The notes below the pieces were generated by a model. The model had not been told where the DNA came from. It was given only the letters and a program-made list of their open reading frames with translations, and did not search any database. Positions 44,821 to 55,195 of a DNA stretch of 64,000 nt are shown here, piece by piece. A program made the translations under genes and the position numbers. Origin of the DNA: Brachionus manjavacas (taxonomy: Eukaryota > Rotifera > Eurotatoria > Ploima > Brachionidae); contig JAHQIY010000016.1 in assembly GCA_019054805.1 (NCBI GenBank), positions 248,001-312,000 of the forward strand, written 5' to 3'. The stretch's first letter is position 1. Every line of letters starts with the position of its first letter.

Positions 44821-45845
44821 CACTCAAAAACCGGATCTATTTTTATATGTTAATTACTGAAGGGGTCCAAAAAACCCCTTAAATAAATTATGCCTTTAAA
44901 CATGCATTAATTACCATACTTATACAAAATATTTAATAAAATATTTACTGAATGTAAAAATATATATCTTAATTTATTTTGCTTTGATAATTAAACAAAT
45001 TATGTCTTTTTTTAATTAAGAAACTAAAATATTCATTAAAAAAAACTGATTTAATGTCAAATCAAATTTTTCATAACAAGAAAAAACTTATCTCTTGACA
45101 TAAATATTCCAATCATACTGACTCCATAAAGTTTTGCCACATTGCTTGGATAGGGACATTTGGGCATAATACACCTCTTGCAAAGAGGATACCGATAAAA
45201 GATAATATGTCTTCTTTTCTAAACGAAAGATTAGTATCCACATCCTTCGAGTGACAATTGGTACAGTTGAGTATTAAATTTAGCATTGATATGTCAGAAA
45301 TCATAAAAAATGCAGACGGTTTTGACTCATTTTTTTGACGTGTAGCATAACTTGTTGGACTAGCTTTCTCATTAAACTTATCTTTTTTCTTAGACTTGTC
45401 TCTTCTCCGTCATTCAATCTTACCCATTTCGTTCCATTTTTCGAAGTTTTATCAATATTAGTTTCTTCTTTTTCTTCAGGTTCTTCATTATCTGAGCCTT
45501 CATCTGAGTCATTTTAAGAAAAAAGGTGATACAGAGACTTCTGATTGGGTATCGTCCGCATTTCTAAGAAGTTCAAAAGCTTCTAAGGCAGCTTTTCTTT
45601 GTGACATGATTTCAAAAATTTATTTTTGATTATAGGAATTAATTGATATTAAGGAGAGTTTGAAGTTAAAAGCATAATAAGCCGAGTCTTTAGTTTATTT
45701 AACAAAAAAAAACAATATTAATTGAGGGTCCAAAAACCCCTCTCCGGGTTTAGCCTTTTACTTTTTTATTAGCATGAAAAAAAAATTAAGAAGTACCAAA
45801 AGAAGTACCAAAAAGGGTCGAAAAAACCCGTCCGGTTTTTCAGTG
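44821..45845 (-). mobile_element. truncated piggyBac-like transposon with TTAA flanks
   Basis: Both sides carry TTAA (44817-44820 and 45846-45849), the target duplicated by piggyBac. The ends are inverted repeats: CACTCAAAAACCGGA on the left and, reverse-complemented, CACTGAAAAACCGGA on the right. Subterminal GGTCCAAAAA/CCCC words occur at both ends. The interior encodes only the N-terminal part of a transposase on the minus strand. Length 1025 bases; it cannot mobilise itself. Confidence 0.85.
45113..45607 (-). pseudogene. piggyBac-like transposase, N-terminal remnant
   Basis: It starts at the ATG at 45607 with MSQRKAALEAFELLRNADD. After a frameshift it continues with an acidic stretch (NDSDEGSDNEEPEEKEE), then LNLILNCTNCHSK and RKEDILSFIGILFARGVLCP. 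The last resembles the start of the piggyBac transposase domain, where an FIGLLI.MG-type motif precedes the catalytic core. It ends in a stop at 45113; none of the catalytic Asp residues are present. It sits in the middle of an element with piggyBac termini, which supports the assignment. Confidence 0.7.
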
Positions 45846-45976
45846 TTAAGATTATCGGTTCTTTTTCTTTTTTTTTAAAAGAACCTTTATGGTTCTTTCA
45901 GCTTTCAGGCACTTTTTCAATGTTATTTCAAAATTGGATACATTTTGTAATTCAAACACAAAAAATGAAACCAATT

Positions 45977-47500
45977 CAATGTGCAATTTATTCTAAATTT
46001 TGAAAAGCAGTTTAGTTTGAATTAATATTTGATTCATTTCTACTTTTGAAATTAAATTCAAAGCTGTCTGTTTTTAAATTATAATTCGAATTATATTTAA
46101 ATTTGAAAAGCAATTTGAAAATAAATTAAAAATATTAAATTTTGAATAAAATATTTGAAAAATTTAAAATCTAAATATTAATTTAAAATTCAATTAATTT
46201 TTATGACTATTTTATCATTTGTTACATTAGTGGACTTTTTATTGTTTGTTTTTAAAGACAAATTAAGTCTTAATGAAGAGTTAAACAGGCACACTTTAGT
46301 ATTGAACTTGTTTTAAATATTAGGTCTGTAAAGTTTTGAAAAGATATAAAAGTAAACTGTCTCATCTTTAATTATTTTTTTCATTAGGAGATGACATCTT
46401 AAATTTTTTACTATTTTAAATGGCCACCTAAAGAAAGATTTTTTTAAAAAATTGAATTTAATACATTTTTATATTTTATATTATTCTCTATTTTCTTTAA
46501 ATATTATATAATATTCTTATTAAATTTTAAGAAGTAAATAAATAAATTTGAGTTTTTTGTACTCATACCTACACTGAAGGAAGATTTATTTTAGTGTCGA
46601 GAATTGTGTTTGTATAATGAGCAATCTTAATCAAATATATCAAAAAAATTTTAGAAGAGTTTTTGCTGACTGCTCAAAATCTGACATAGATAATGGTATC
46701 AAAATAGCATCAAAACGCAATTTACTTTTTGAAAATTTTTCTTTAAATATTTTTGTTTTTCGAAAATTTTTCTTTAAATTAATTTTTATTAATTAAAATT
46801 ATTATTTTTAATTTTTTCAATTGCAAAAATCATTATTATATTCGGTTTCGTATTCAAAATTTTTCTTTTTTAAAATTTTAATTCGAATGTTTTAGAGATT
46901 CAATTTTTAAATTTAAATGAAATAATATTTAAATATATTTTTTAAATTTTTTTATATCTTAATAGAGTTCACGAAATTCAAAACCTAAAAGCTATCTGAA
47001 TTTCACATTTTTGACCCATAATTCGTAATCTACGCCCTCAAAAACCCCTAAAAAAAAATTTTTTTTCACCCAGCGTTCCAAAAATAGAAAACTCTTTAAA
47101 AAGTTGTTCTTCTATAAGACTCAAAATCTCAAAGATAAAACTTAAATATACTAAAAAAGTATATATATTCTGAAAAAGCATAAAATTCTCTACACGCTTA
47201 TGTAATTTAGAAAAAAAAAGGGTGTGGCGGTTTTTGTTGGCAAAAAAAAGGAAAAAAATGTGTTTTTAAAAAAGTCGTATCTCCTCTGAGGGATTAATTA
47301 TGACCCGATTTTTTTTTTTTTAGGCCTAAACAAAATTCTGAAAATTTCTATGGTTTTACTTTTTTTTTATTGCTTTATTTTTCTTAAAAATCTCTTCAAT
47401 CATGTGATTTTTAATAAATTTGTGTATTAATATTTTATTGATAATTTTTTTCTAAATTTTTCTAAAAACTTATCTAAGTATAAATAAAATTTCGTGAAAA
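45977..47500. other. intergenic, no gene seen
   Basis: AT-rich. Around 47215-47345 a somewhat less A/T-dominated stretch (GTCGTATCTCCTCTGAGGGA) may belong to the 5' part of the element whose coding relic follows at 47501. Confidence 0.45.
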
Positions 47501-47778
47501 ATGCCTAAAAAATCAAAATATAATCAATCTCGTGTTAGTAAACTTAGAGTTTTCGGCCAAAAATTAGTATTGAAGAGGAAGATGATGAAGATGATCATAT
47601 GGAAATAGACGTTAAACCCGATATAAATAATAATTACCATGATTTTTTTACTTCATCCGAATCTGAAGAATCGGAAAATGAAGACTTTTACCCAGAAGAA
47701 GAGATGGTGACCATAAATATTCCACTTATTACACAGAAAGTCGACTTTATTCGTGAACTTTATTATATTCGAAGCTGA
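47501..47778 (+). pseudogene. acidic protein fragment, possibly a transposon N-terminus
   Basis: The first frame, from the ATG at 47501, reads MPKKSKYNQSRVSKLRV. One frameshift (about 47560) leads into IEEEDDEDDHMEIDV, SSESEESENEDFYPEEE and FIRELYYIRS, then a stop. A basic start followed by an acidic low-complexity stretch is common at the N-termini of DNA transposase proteins, but no catalytic domain follows. Unrecognised. Confidence 0.4.
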
Positions 47779-48919
47779 TTTCCGTTCGAAAATGCATATT
47801 AGATTTCATCACTACTAAATTGACAAACAATTTAAATTTGAAATTAGATTCTTTTAATTTGTAATTTATTTATTTTTTTTAATTTCTGTTAATATAATGG
47901 ACTTTTTTGAATGTTATATATACTCAAAAAATGCTAATTCGCTTTATTTTTTTCTAATTCATACTTTTCTTTATGTATTTTTTGATAAATAAATTTGTTT
48001 AAATAATTATTTTATTTGAATTAATTGTAATTACAAGAAACAGAGTAGTTGATTAAGTCATCATTATTTTAATAAGTTAAAAAGTTAAATAGTTGATAAA
48101 TAGAATGAGTTAAAAAAATTGAAAATAAATTTCCACAGATGATAAAGATTGCTTTACTTTTTTTGGACATACGTATATAGATTAATACGACTAAAATAAG
48201 TGTTAGATTCTCCGGTGATTGTATGAGAAATGCATTCTCGCGTTCCTTATAATCTTCCAACTCTTTTTATTACTTGAGTGTATACACAGCTTAGGGTGAT
48301 ATTTATAAACACTCTTTTATTTCGATTAAAATCTCAAAATTGGATTCATCATTCAAAATTACCTCTGACCCTTAATTCTTCTGTTAAATGTATCAGATTA
48401 GGCATTCAAATTATAAACTAAATTTAGAAAATTTTGTCATTGAAGTCGCTTTTAATCTGTATGTACTTTTTGAATGCATTGATACATTGAATTTATCAAT
48501 TGAAAAGGTTTTTCCAACTTCTATTCCAAAAAATGTATTGTTTATATTTTCCAAAAAAAATTGGCTCCTCACAATTGACTCGTTTCAAGCTCTTGATCAT
48601 TGTTTCTGATCGATGACTGATCTCAGCTATCTTGATCATAAATCATATATAATAGATACTTATTTTGAGAGCTCATATTCTAATGTACAAGACGTGGTGT
48701 TTAATGTGGCAGATAAAAATATTCCGTGTTTTTATCCTTATGTGCATAATTCCAGGAAAATTGAACCTGTCCTTCAAAAAACTCATAACCTCCAAATTTC
48801 TGTAATAGATTCCAAAGCTATATAAAATTCAGAACAAATAGCTGGAGCTAATTTTTTTATATTTTTCTTTATCTTCCGAATAATTTTAGTCAACATGATC
48901 ATTTTTATAAGGGGATACC
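47779..48919. other. intergenic, no recognised gene
   Basis: Two open frames (48388-48609 and 48613-48825, plus) precede the LINE RT fragment. Their products show no recognisable domain and may be decayed upstream parts of that element. Confidence 0.4.
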
Positions 48920-49873
48920 AGCTCAAGTTGGATAAAGGTTAAAAGTAAAGTTCTACAAGGTTCAGTGCTAGGACCTCTTTTCTTTATTATTTATATAAAC
49001 GATATGTTGAGTATTGTCCAAAGCAAATTTAAAGCTTTTGCTGATGACACGAAGATCTTATCAACAATTGGTAACATGAACTCGATTTATAACCTACATC
49101 AGATATCGACAAAGTGTGTAAAGGGTCAAAAGAATGGTCAATTAAATATAGAAAAATGCAGAGTAGTTCATATTGGCTACAAAAATCCAGAGTTTGATTA
49201 TAAAATTGATTCAAAAACCTTGAATAAGTCAAACGTTGAAAAGGACTTGAGTATTTACAAACAAAGTGATTTAAAATGGGCTACTCCAGTCAGAACAGAT
49301 AAAGCAAATAAAATGTTGGAATTTATTATGAAAGCATTTAAGTATCCTTGTAGCAAGAGTATAAAATTATTGTATTGTTCAATGGTTAGACCACACCTGG
49401 GATATGCTCTCAGTGCTTGGTGTCCTTATACAGAAAAAGACATAAATGAATTTGAGATAGTTCAAGGAAGAACAACGAAGTTGATTCCAGAAATGCGTAA
49501 CCTGGATTATCAACAACGTTTGTTAAGGTTAGATTTAAATAACTTGAGAACAATAAGATTAAGAAGTGATCTAATCCAAATGTTCAAATTGGTAAACAAT
49601 TATGAACAAATTTAATTTAATAAAGGAATCAATTACAGTCCTAATACAAAACCTAGTAGCCGAAGATACGAGTTGAGGAGAAATAGCTATTGTCTTACTC
49701 GTGAAATAAAAAAGAAATGTCTTCCGAGATTTAACTTTTTTACAAATAGAGTCGTAAATGGATGGAATAAACTCCTGGAAGATGTAGTAAATGCAAAGAG
49801 TTTAAATTGTTTTAAAGCGAAGCTTGATAGTTGGATGGCGAAACAGAAAAAAGCGACTGCTACAACCCTTTAG
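48920..49873 (+). pseudogene. LINE RT C-terminal half with one nonsense codon
   Basis: The frame reads SSWIKVKSKVLQGSVLGPLF (motif B with Leu for the usual Pro), IIYINDML, KAFADDTKILS (catalytic FADD), QLNIEKCRVVHIGYKN, DLKWATPVRTDKANKMLEFI, MVRPHLGYALSAWCPYTEKD and QGRTTKLIPEMRNLDY. An in-frame TAA at 49613-49615 is followed in the same frame by FNFFTNRVVNGWNKLLEDVV and KAKLDSWMAKQKKATATTL. It is the best-preserved RT tail in the window, similar in layout to the 5.0-kb copy but AT-rich. 5'-truncated. Confidence 0.88.
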
Positions 49874-50686
49874 AGCCTCTAAGCTGCAGATTTTACTACC
49901 TCTACTAATTATTTATTTTTGGTCAAAAAACAAAAATGCACTTAAATTTAAAAATTAAAATAAAAAAAGACAATAATTTTTGCTAAACAAATAAGAAAAG
50001 GACACAAAAGAATTTTTAGTATTAAAAATAAGCTCATTTTCAATTCATTTAAATTTAAACAATCGAGTTTTAAATTAAATTTTTTTTTAATTTTCTAAAA
50101 TCAATTCGAGGAATAAAAAACATCGAAATTTTGACTTGTTTTGTTTATATTTAAAATAGCAAATTGAAGTTTGAGATCAAAATATAAAATATGTATTTTT
50201 TTTTAATAATAGAGAAAAAAATTTTCTAAGCAACTTTAGTTTATTTTTGTATATATAATTTTTAAAATATCCCTTTTTATTGAACTTTAATAGGTTTAAA
50301 GTTTTTAATTGATTTTACTAGAAAATATTTTAAACAAAAAACTTGATGCTAATTTATAACCTGTTAAAATAAATAAATAAAATTATTTTATAATTTGAAT
50401 CAATGAACATGAAAATTACGAATTTGAATTTCTGAATTAACTTGATCTGAATTTTTTAAATTACTGATTGTTTTTGTTAAATAACTAAGAGATAAATCAT
50501 TTTGATGTTAATTTGATTATGAACTATTAATAGACACAACTTGTCTAGTAATGTTTAATATTTATTTTTTATAGATTAATATCAAAATCATTAGATTAAT
50601 TAAGTTTAAAAATTTCAAATGAAAATTTGATCTGAAACTTCAATTTTACTTTAAAATAAGTCAAAATTTTGTAAGTAAGTCCAAAT
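49874..50686. other. intergenic, no gene seen
   Basis: LINE 3' flank, then AT-rich DNA up to the 3' end of the CREB3-like gene. Confidence 0.5.
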
Positions 50687-51914
50687 TTAAATGTCATATC
50701 TTGTTTTGTATATTTCCCAAATGTATTTATTCTGATCTGTTTGATTTATTTCATCTAAAAGTGCCGGTTTGTTTGATGATATCGGATTTTTGTTAGCATA
50801 ATTCAGAGAATCTGGAAAAAATTGGATTTTTTTAGATTTGTAAAGATATTATGAAAAAATACCTTGATGTTCAAGAGCAAAAGAGTCAACTTCTGCAATG
50901 TCTATGTGTGGAAATATACAAAACGTAATCAAGAATGATACAAGTAAAACTGCAGTTGATGACTTTTTATTTTTTGTAAATAAAGTTGTTACCAGCCCTT
51001 GCATTTTTTGCAATTCTTTCATCAATTCAAAATTTTTTGATTTCAATGACTTAACTTCATTTTGAAGGTTCTCATTTTCTTTTGTGCACAAATCCACTCT
51101 TTTTTCCAGTCCATCAATGTAGCTCTTCTTTCTTTCCCTGCTTACATGAGCAGATTTCTTGAAATTTTTTCATTAAATTAAAATTAACTAAACCATCAAA
51201 ATCTAAATTTACTTTGTTTCTTATTTTTCGTCGAACCAATTTGAGTATCTTTTCTTCACTCTAAATAATTAAAAGTTTCAAATAATTAAATTAAAAAAAT
51301 TCAAGCTACTTTTGTCAGTGGCTTTCGAGAGGGTATTTTATACCCTTCTTTTAAATAAACATCTTTTTCTTCCTCGGTTAAGATTTTATCTTCATTCTAA
51401 AAAAAGTTTACTTAGTCAAGTCTTCAAAAAATGCTTTTTTATAAAAAACCCTAAAACTTTCTGATTCACTTGATAGCTCATCCATGTCATCGAAATCTTG
51501 AAGATCAATAAGAGTGTGTTTTTGGCCTGATTCACTCTCATTGCTTACATCAAAATTTATAACTGTGTCATCAAAATATATCTTGTCCACTTTTTTATCA
51601 GAATTGAAATTTTTTGATTCAATATTCAAGAAATTCAATACATCTGAATTGGCTATGTCTACATTTGCAGAAAGCTCATTTTGAAATGATAACTGGCTTT
51701 GAGGACTGTGGCTTTCGGATTCGTTCGATGAGTCGAATATATTGTTTAGATCGAATTGAAGAAAGTTGGTACACTGGTCATCACAATTGTTCAAATAATT
51801 CAAGGAACTATTGTCTATATTTTGAAATTTTTCAATACCATCATCGAAAATAGACGTAATTAGATCAAAGCTGTCGAAATTTGGCAAACTTTCTGTCTCA
51901 AGAATGAAATTCAT
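50687..51914 (-). CDS. CREB3: CREB3-like membrane-anchored bZIP transcription factor
   Basis: Five exons on the minus strand: 51914-51450, 51396-51310, 51260-51213, 51157-50863 and 50811-50687, all in phase, encoding 339 residues (human CREB3 has 371). Residues 1-155 are acidic, Ser/Asn-rich, a likely activation domain. Exon 2 gives ILTEEEKDVYLKEGYKIPSR, the conserved element before the bZIP. The basic region is EEKILKLVRRKIRNK plus KSAHVSRERKKSYIDGLEKR (about 185-220). A leucine zipper follows to about 255, then a membrane helix, STAVLLVSFLITFCIF (about 267-284), and a 55-residue lumenal tail. Family members sit in the ER and are released by S1P/S2P cleavage to act in stress or secretory programmes. 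Cleavage sites were not identified. Confidence 0.92.
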
Positions 51915-52326
51915 TTTGATGATTTTATTTTAAGGCTTATGTATATGTTGTTACCAAAATAAAATAATGAATCATTTTAAGAAAATGTTCAAAAGTGCTA
52001 AATAATTTCGCAATTAATTGAATAATTATGTGGCTTTTTAAAAAAAATTTATTCAGAATTTTCATAAATAAGATTTTTTTTAAATAGGGAAAAAATAATG
52101 AGTTTATGTTTGCAAAAAAATTTGAATCAATGAGAATGAGATTTTAAAGAAAAATTAAGCATTACCAATATAATATGGGAATTTAAGTTTTGAATTTGAA
52201 TTTAGATACAAAATATTATAATTTAAAATGGCTGTTTGAAGAAATTTTTAAGCTAAAATATTTTAAACTTACTCAAAGAAAAATCGATTTGAGATGAATA
52301 AATAATTTCATTGTGTCATTTAATTA
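51915..52326. promoter_or_regulatory. upstream region of CREB3-like gene
   Basis: AT-rich 5' flank. No specific element could be assigned. It ends at the MITE. Confidence 0.35.
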
Positions 52327-52608
52327 CCGTATTTCCTCAAATTCAAGTAACCACAAATAGAAGAAACTTGCTTGTATTTCAGTCAAAAATTTTCCTTTAT
52401 TTGAGTTATTTTTCTAGAGAATATGGGTCTTGTTTAAAAGAAAATTTATGAATCATCTCTCATGTAAAACATGCATTTTTCTAGTTTTTAATAGAAGAAA
52501 AAAATAGCTATTAATTTCTTTTAATTGAGTCACATTTTGGGGGTGAAAAATTTTCGAATAGAAGAAATCCTTTGATGGCCGAACTTTCTTATATTTGAGG
52601 AAATACGG
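52327..52608. mobile_element. 282-base TA-flanked MITE
   Basis: Perfect 16-base terminal inverted repeats, CCGTATTTCCTCAAAT (52327-52342 and 52593-52608), each bordered by TA, as in Tc1/mariner-derived elements. The interior is non-coding and repeats the word AATAGAAGAAA three times (near 52357, 52491 and 52557). Confidence 0.85.
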
Positions 52609-53110
52609 TATATTTATAGTTACAAATTTGAAATCAATAATAAACAATAATTTAATAATGACAAATAAAAGTAAAATTTTTAAAATTGCAAAAAGATTTT
52701 AAATCCACAACAGAAATTGAATATTTCCTTTCCTTTAAGTAATAAAAGTTTTGCAAATAAATAAAATTTATTAATTATTCTAATTTTAACTATTTCTGAA
52801 TTTTTGTTTATATTTAACTTTTTTTCTTTTTTTTTTGTTTTTCGCACAAAGATAGCTAACATAACGACACTATAACTAGTCTCGCTCCGCAGATCTCCTG
52901 TTGAAACTCATTTTAATAAAAATCCTTTTATAAAAAAATTCTCACATTCAAGAAGTAAATGCTTAAAGAAAAAAAATTTTCTTTTAGGTATTTTTTTATA
53001 GGTTTTTTTTTTGTAGCATTTACCATCTATTCAAATATATAAATTGATGGTAAATATTTCAGATTGTGTATTCATTCAATTTCTTCGTCATTGTCGTTTT
53101 TCTTCTAAAT

Positions 53111-53367
53111 TGATCCATTGATCTTCATTATTTGTGTTTTTGTGGGATTAAACTTGATTTCAAATCGAAGTCCAAGACTTTCACCATTTTTTAGATTGAC
53201 TAAGCTATTATCAGGAGATCATCGGTATACATTAAGATGCCTGTTTATGTTCCATTTATATTTAAGATTAGATCGGTGTTCATTATTTCATTGATTAGAT
53301 CCTCTCTGTAAATTGAAAAGAGTTAAGGTGACGATGGACCGGCTTTTTTAACACCTACAGTAGTTAC
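53111..53367 (-). pseudogene. LINE RT palm fragment with YTDD
   Basis: Minus-strand frame: GVKKAGPSSP then LFSIYREDLINEIMNTDLIL, INGT, GILMYTDDLLIIA and, in another frame, LRFEIKFNPTKTQIMKINGS. The order (motif B, motif C xxDD, then the FN..KT motif) is that of a LINE RT palm. The motif C Ala is Thr. Stops interrupt it. The family differs from the copies at 5 and 49 kb. Confidence 0.7.
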
Positions 53368-54600
53368 GAAGAATTAGGAATTTTTTTTCTGTTCTGGACG
53401 ATTACAATTGATTCCTCATAATAAATAATTAGTACCCTCCAAATTTTAAGACCAATTTTTCACAAATTTCAAAAATTTTTTCTATCCGGATCCGTCTTTT
53501 AGCAGTGTAATCCGAGTAAAAATAATTCGTCTTTTAGGTACCAGAAATTCCGCATCCGTCTTTTAATTATAACCAGATGACAGTATTGTAAATCGAATAA
53601 CAGAGCTCAAACGATTATTGTATCAATAAAGGCGATGCAATGATTCATTCAGAGTGATTTTATTTATTTTTGATATAATCACAGGAATAAATTTTCATCA
53701 TATTTGTGAAAAATTTCAAAGTATTCTTTTTCATAACTAATTTTTTCTAGCGCTTTTTTCATAGCATGTACAATGGTTCCACGAAATTTTTTTGATTTTT
53801 TGGAAAATTTATTAATAATTAAATAAAAAATTCTATTTAGATTTTTGTCTTTTATTAAAATAAAAATAACTATTAAAATATTTTTTGATTATTTAAATCA
53901 CGTTTAAATGTTATATATATATAAAGAATATGTACAAAATTTTAAAAGATCATGCAAATTTAATAACTAAAGTAATCAATTCATCACTTCAAAGTCAGCC
54001 AATTCATCAGTTTAACATCAATTTCTTCAAACCATTTTATTAGCCGATTTTATTTTTGACATGGAGCATAGTCTTGCTGATAATTCTATTCAGATTGAAG
54101 TATCACCTCTTAGGCTTGTTTTATAGGACTACCAGATCTATGGTTGTTGTTGATACTCAAGTTATCTTGTTAAAAACTGATAGCATTCTTGTGCATTTTT
54201 GAGAGAACCTAAAAAGCTGAGAAATTTTTGTTCGAGTTTAATTAACCTATCATTTTCCACTTTGTCTTATTAGAGACTCGGATTCTTTTCAATTGTATTT
54301 TAAATTGTATTTTTGAAAAATTATTAAAAAATTGTGGAATATTTAAAATTAATATTTAAAAAATTTAATCGCTATTTAATTAAAACTGGACATTTTTATT
54401 TTATGTTTTAAATTTTTAGACAAATATTTTTTAGAATTTTTTAAGTCCTGTTTTTTCAGCAATTTTTTTAAATTATTTTAAGCATCAAAAAAAACTTAAA
54501 ACTTTCTTTTTCATTTAAACAAAAAACTAAACTTTAAAATTTGAAAAAAGCAAAAGAAGAGAGTCGTTAATAATGAAAACCAGCGAAAAGGGTTATAAAG
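53368..54600. other. intergenic, no gene seen
   Basis: AT-rich. CCGTCTTTTA-like words occur three times at 53485-53565 (CCGTCTTTTAG, TCGTCTTTTAG, CCGTCTTTTAA), perhaps a small decayed tandem repeat. Confidence 0.45.
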
Positions 54601-54638
54601 AAGCTAAATTAGTAAGTTATGAGGTGTTTTATACTGAT

Positions 54639-55110
54639 GTTCAAACGTATTGTGGATTATCCTGACGATTATCCTTCTTATGGTGACCTTCATAATTCTG
54701 ATGATATTTATGGTTTTAATGATTTATATGCCAAAAATTCTATATTGAATTCAACACAACATAGCCTAAGCCTGAAGTTACATATACTTCTAATGATCCA
54801 GACCCATCAAGGACTCATTATGCAATGCCAGCTCCAAGTGGTGCAACAAAGCTTGCTACTCAAAGCCCGTATCTTCAAAAAGATTCACCAAAAGAATCAT
54901 TTAGTGGAAGATCTAAAAAACAAAAAACACAGCATACAGCTCAATTACCGGCACCTCCGCATTTAGGATCAAATACATTTCAACAGAATCAAAATCCATG
55001 TACATCTATACAGATAGGAATGAATAATAAACAAACAAGAAGATCCATAGAATCAAAAACTAGAGAAGCAGATTTTCAATTTGAAATGAAAAATTATGTT
55101 TCAAGATAAT
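54639..55110 (+). pseudogene. unrecognised frameshifted ORF
   Basis: The first frame, from about 54637, reads MFKRIVDYPDDYPSYGDLHN and ends at STQHS with a stop. The next frame continues as PKPEVTYTSNDPDPSRTHYA, then a Ser/Pro/Gln/Lys-rich stretch (KDSPKESFSGRSKKQKTQH) and ends DFQFEMKNYVSR at 55109. The composition looks coding. A retroelement ORF1-like protein or a dead gene are both possible; no domain is recognised. Confidence 0.4.
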
Positions 55111-55114
55111 ATCC

Positions 55115-55195
55115 TGCCGAACAGCTTGGTGTGTGCGAACCTAGATAAACTATCTCTAAAGCAATGACAAGTGGTAGGTTCAAACTCTGGTCAAA
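55115..55195 (+). other. possible tRNA-derived SINE head
   Basis: GGTTCAAACTC at 55177-55187 fits a Pol III B-box. CAGCTTGGTGTGTGCG at 55122 is a poor A-box 54 bases before it. There is no cloverleaf. Confidence 0.25.

Larger units (their letters stand above)
44301..45976. mobile_element. inverted-repeat element hosting a piggyBac insertion
   Basis: The left arm 44301-44366 begins AATTGGTTTAATTTTTTGTG. The right arm 45912-45976 is its reverse complement apart from a 3-base gap and two changes. A third copy of the arm is at 13966-14065. The interior is non-coding except for the piggyBac-like element at 44821-45845, so this was a MITE of roughly 650 bases before that insertion. Confidence 0.65.

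Noticed and set aside
51408..51449. Longer exon 1 of the CREB3-like gene ending at its first stop
   Set aside because: The only GT-AG pair there would leave a 15-base intron in the wrong phase. The donor at 51449/51448 gives a 53-base intron in phase with the conserved exon 2.
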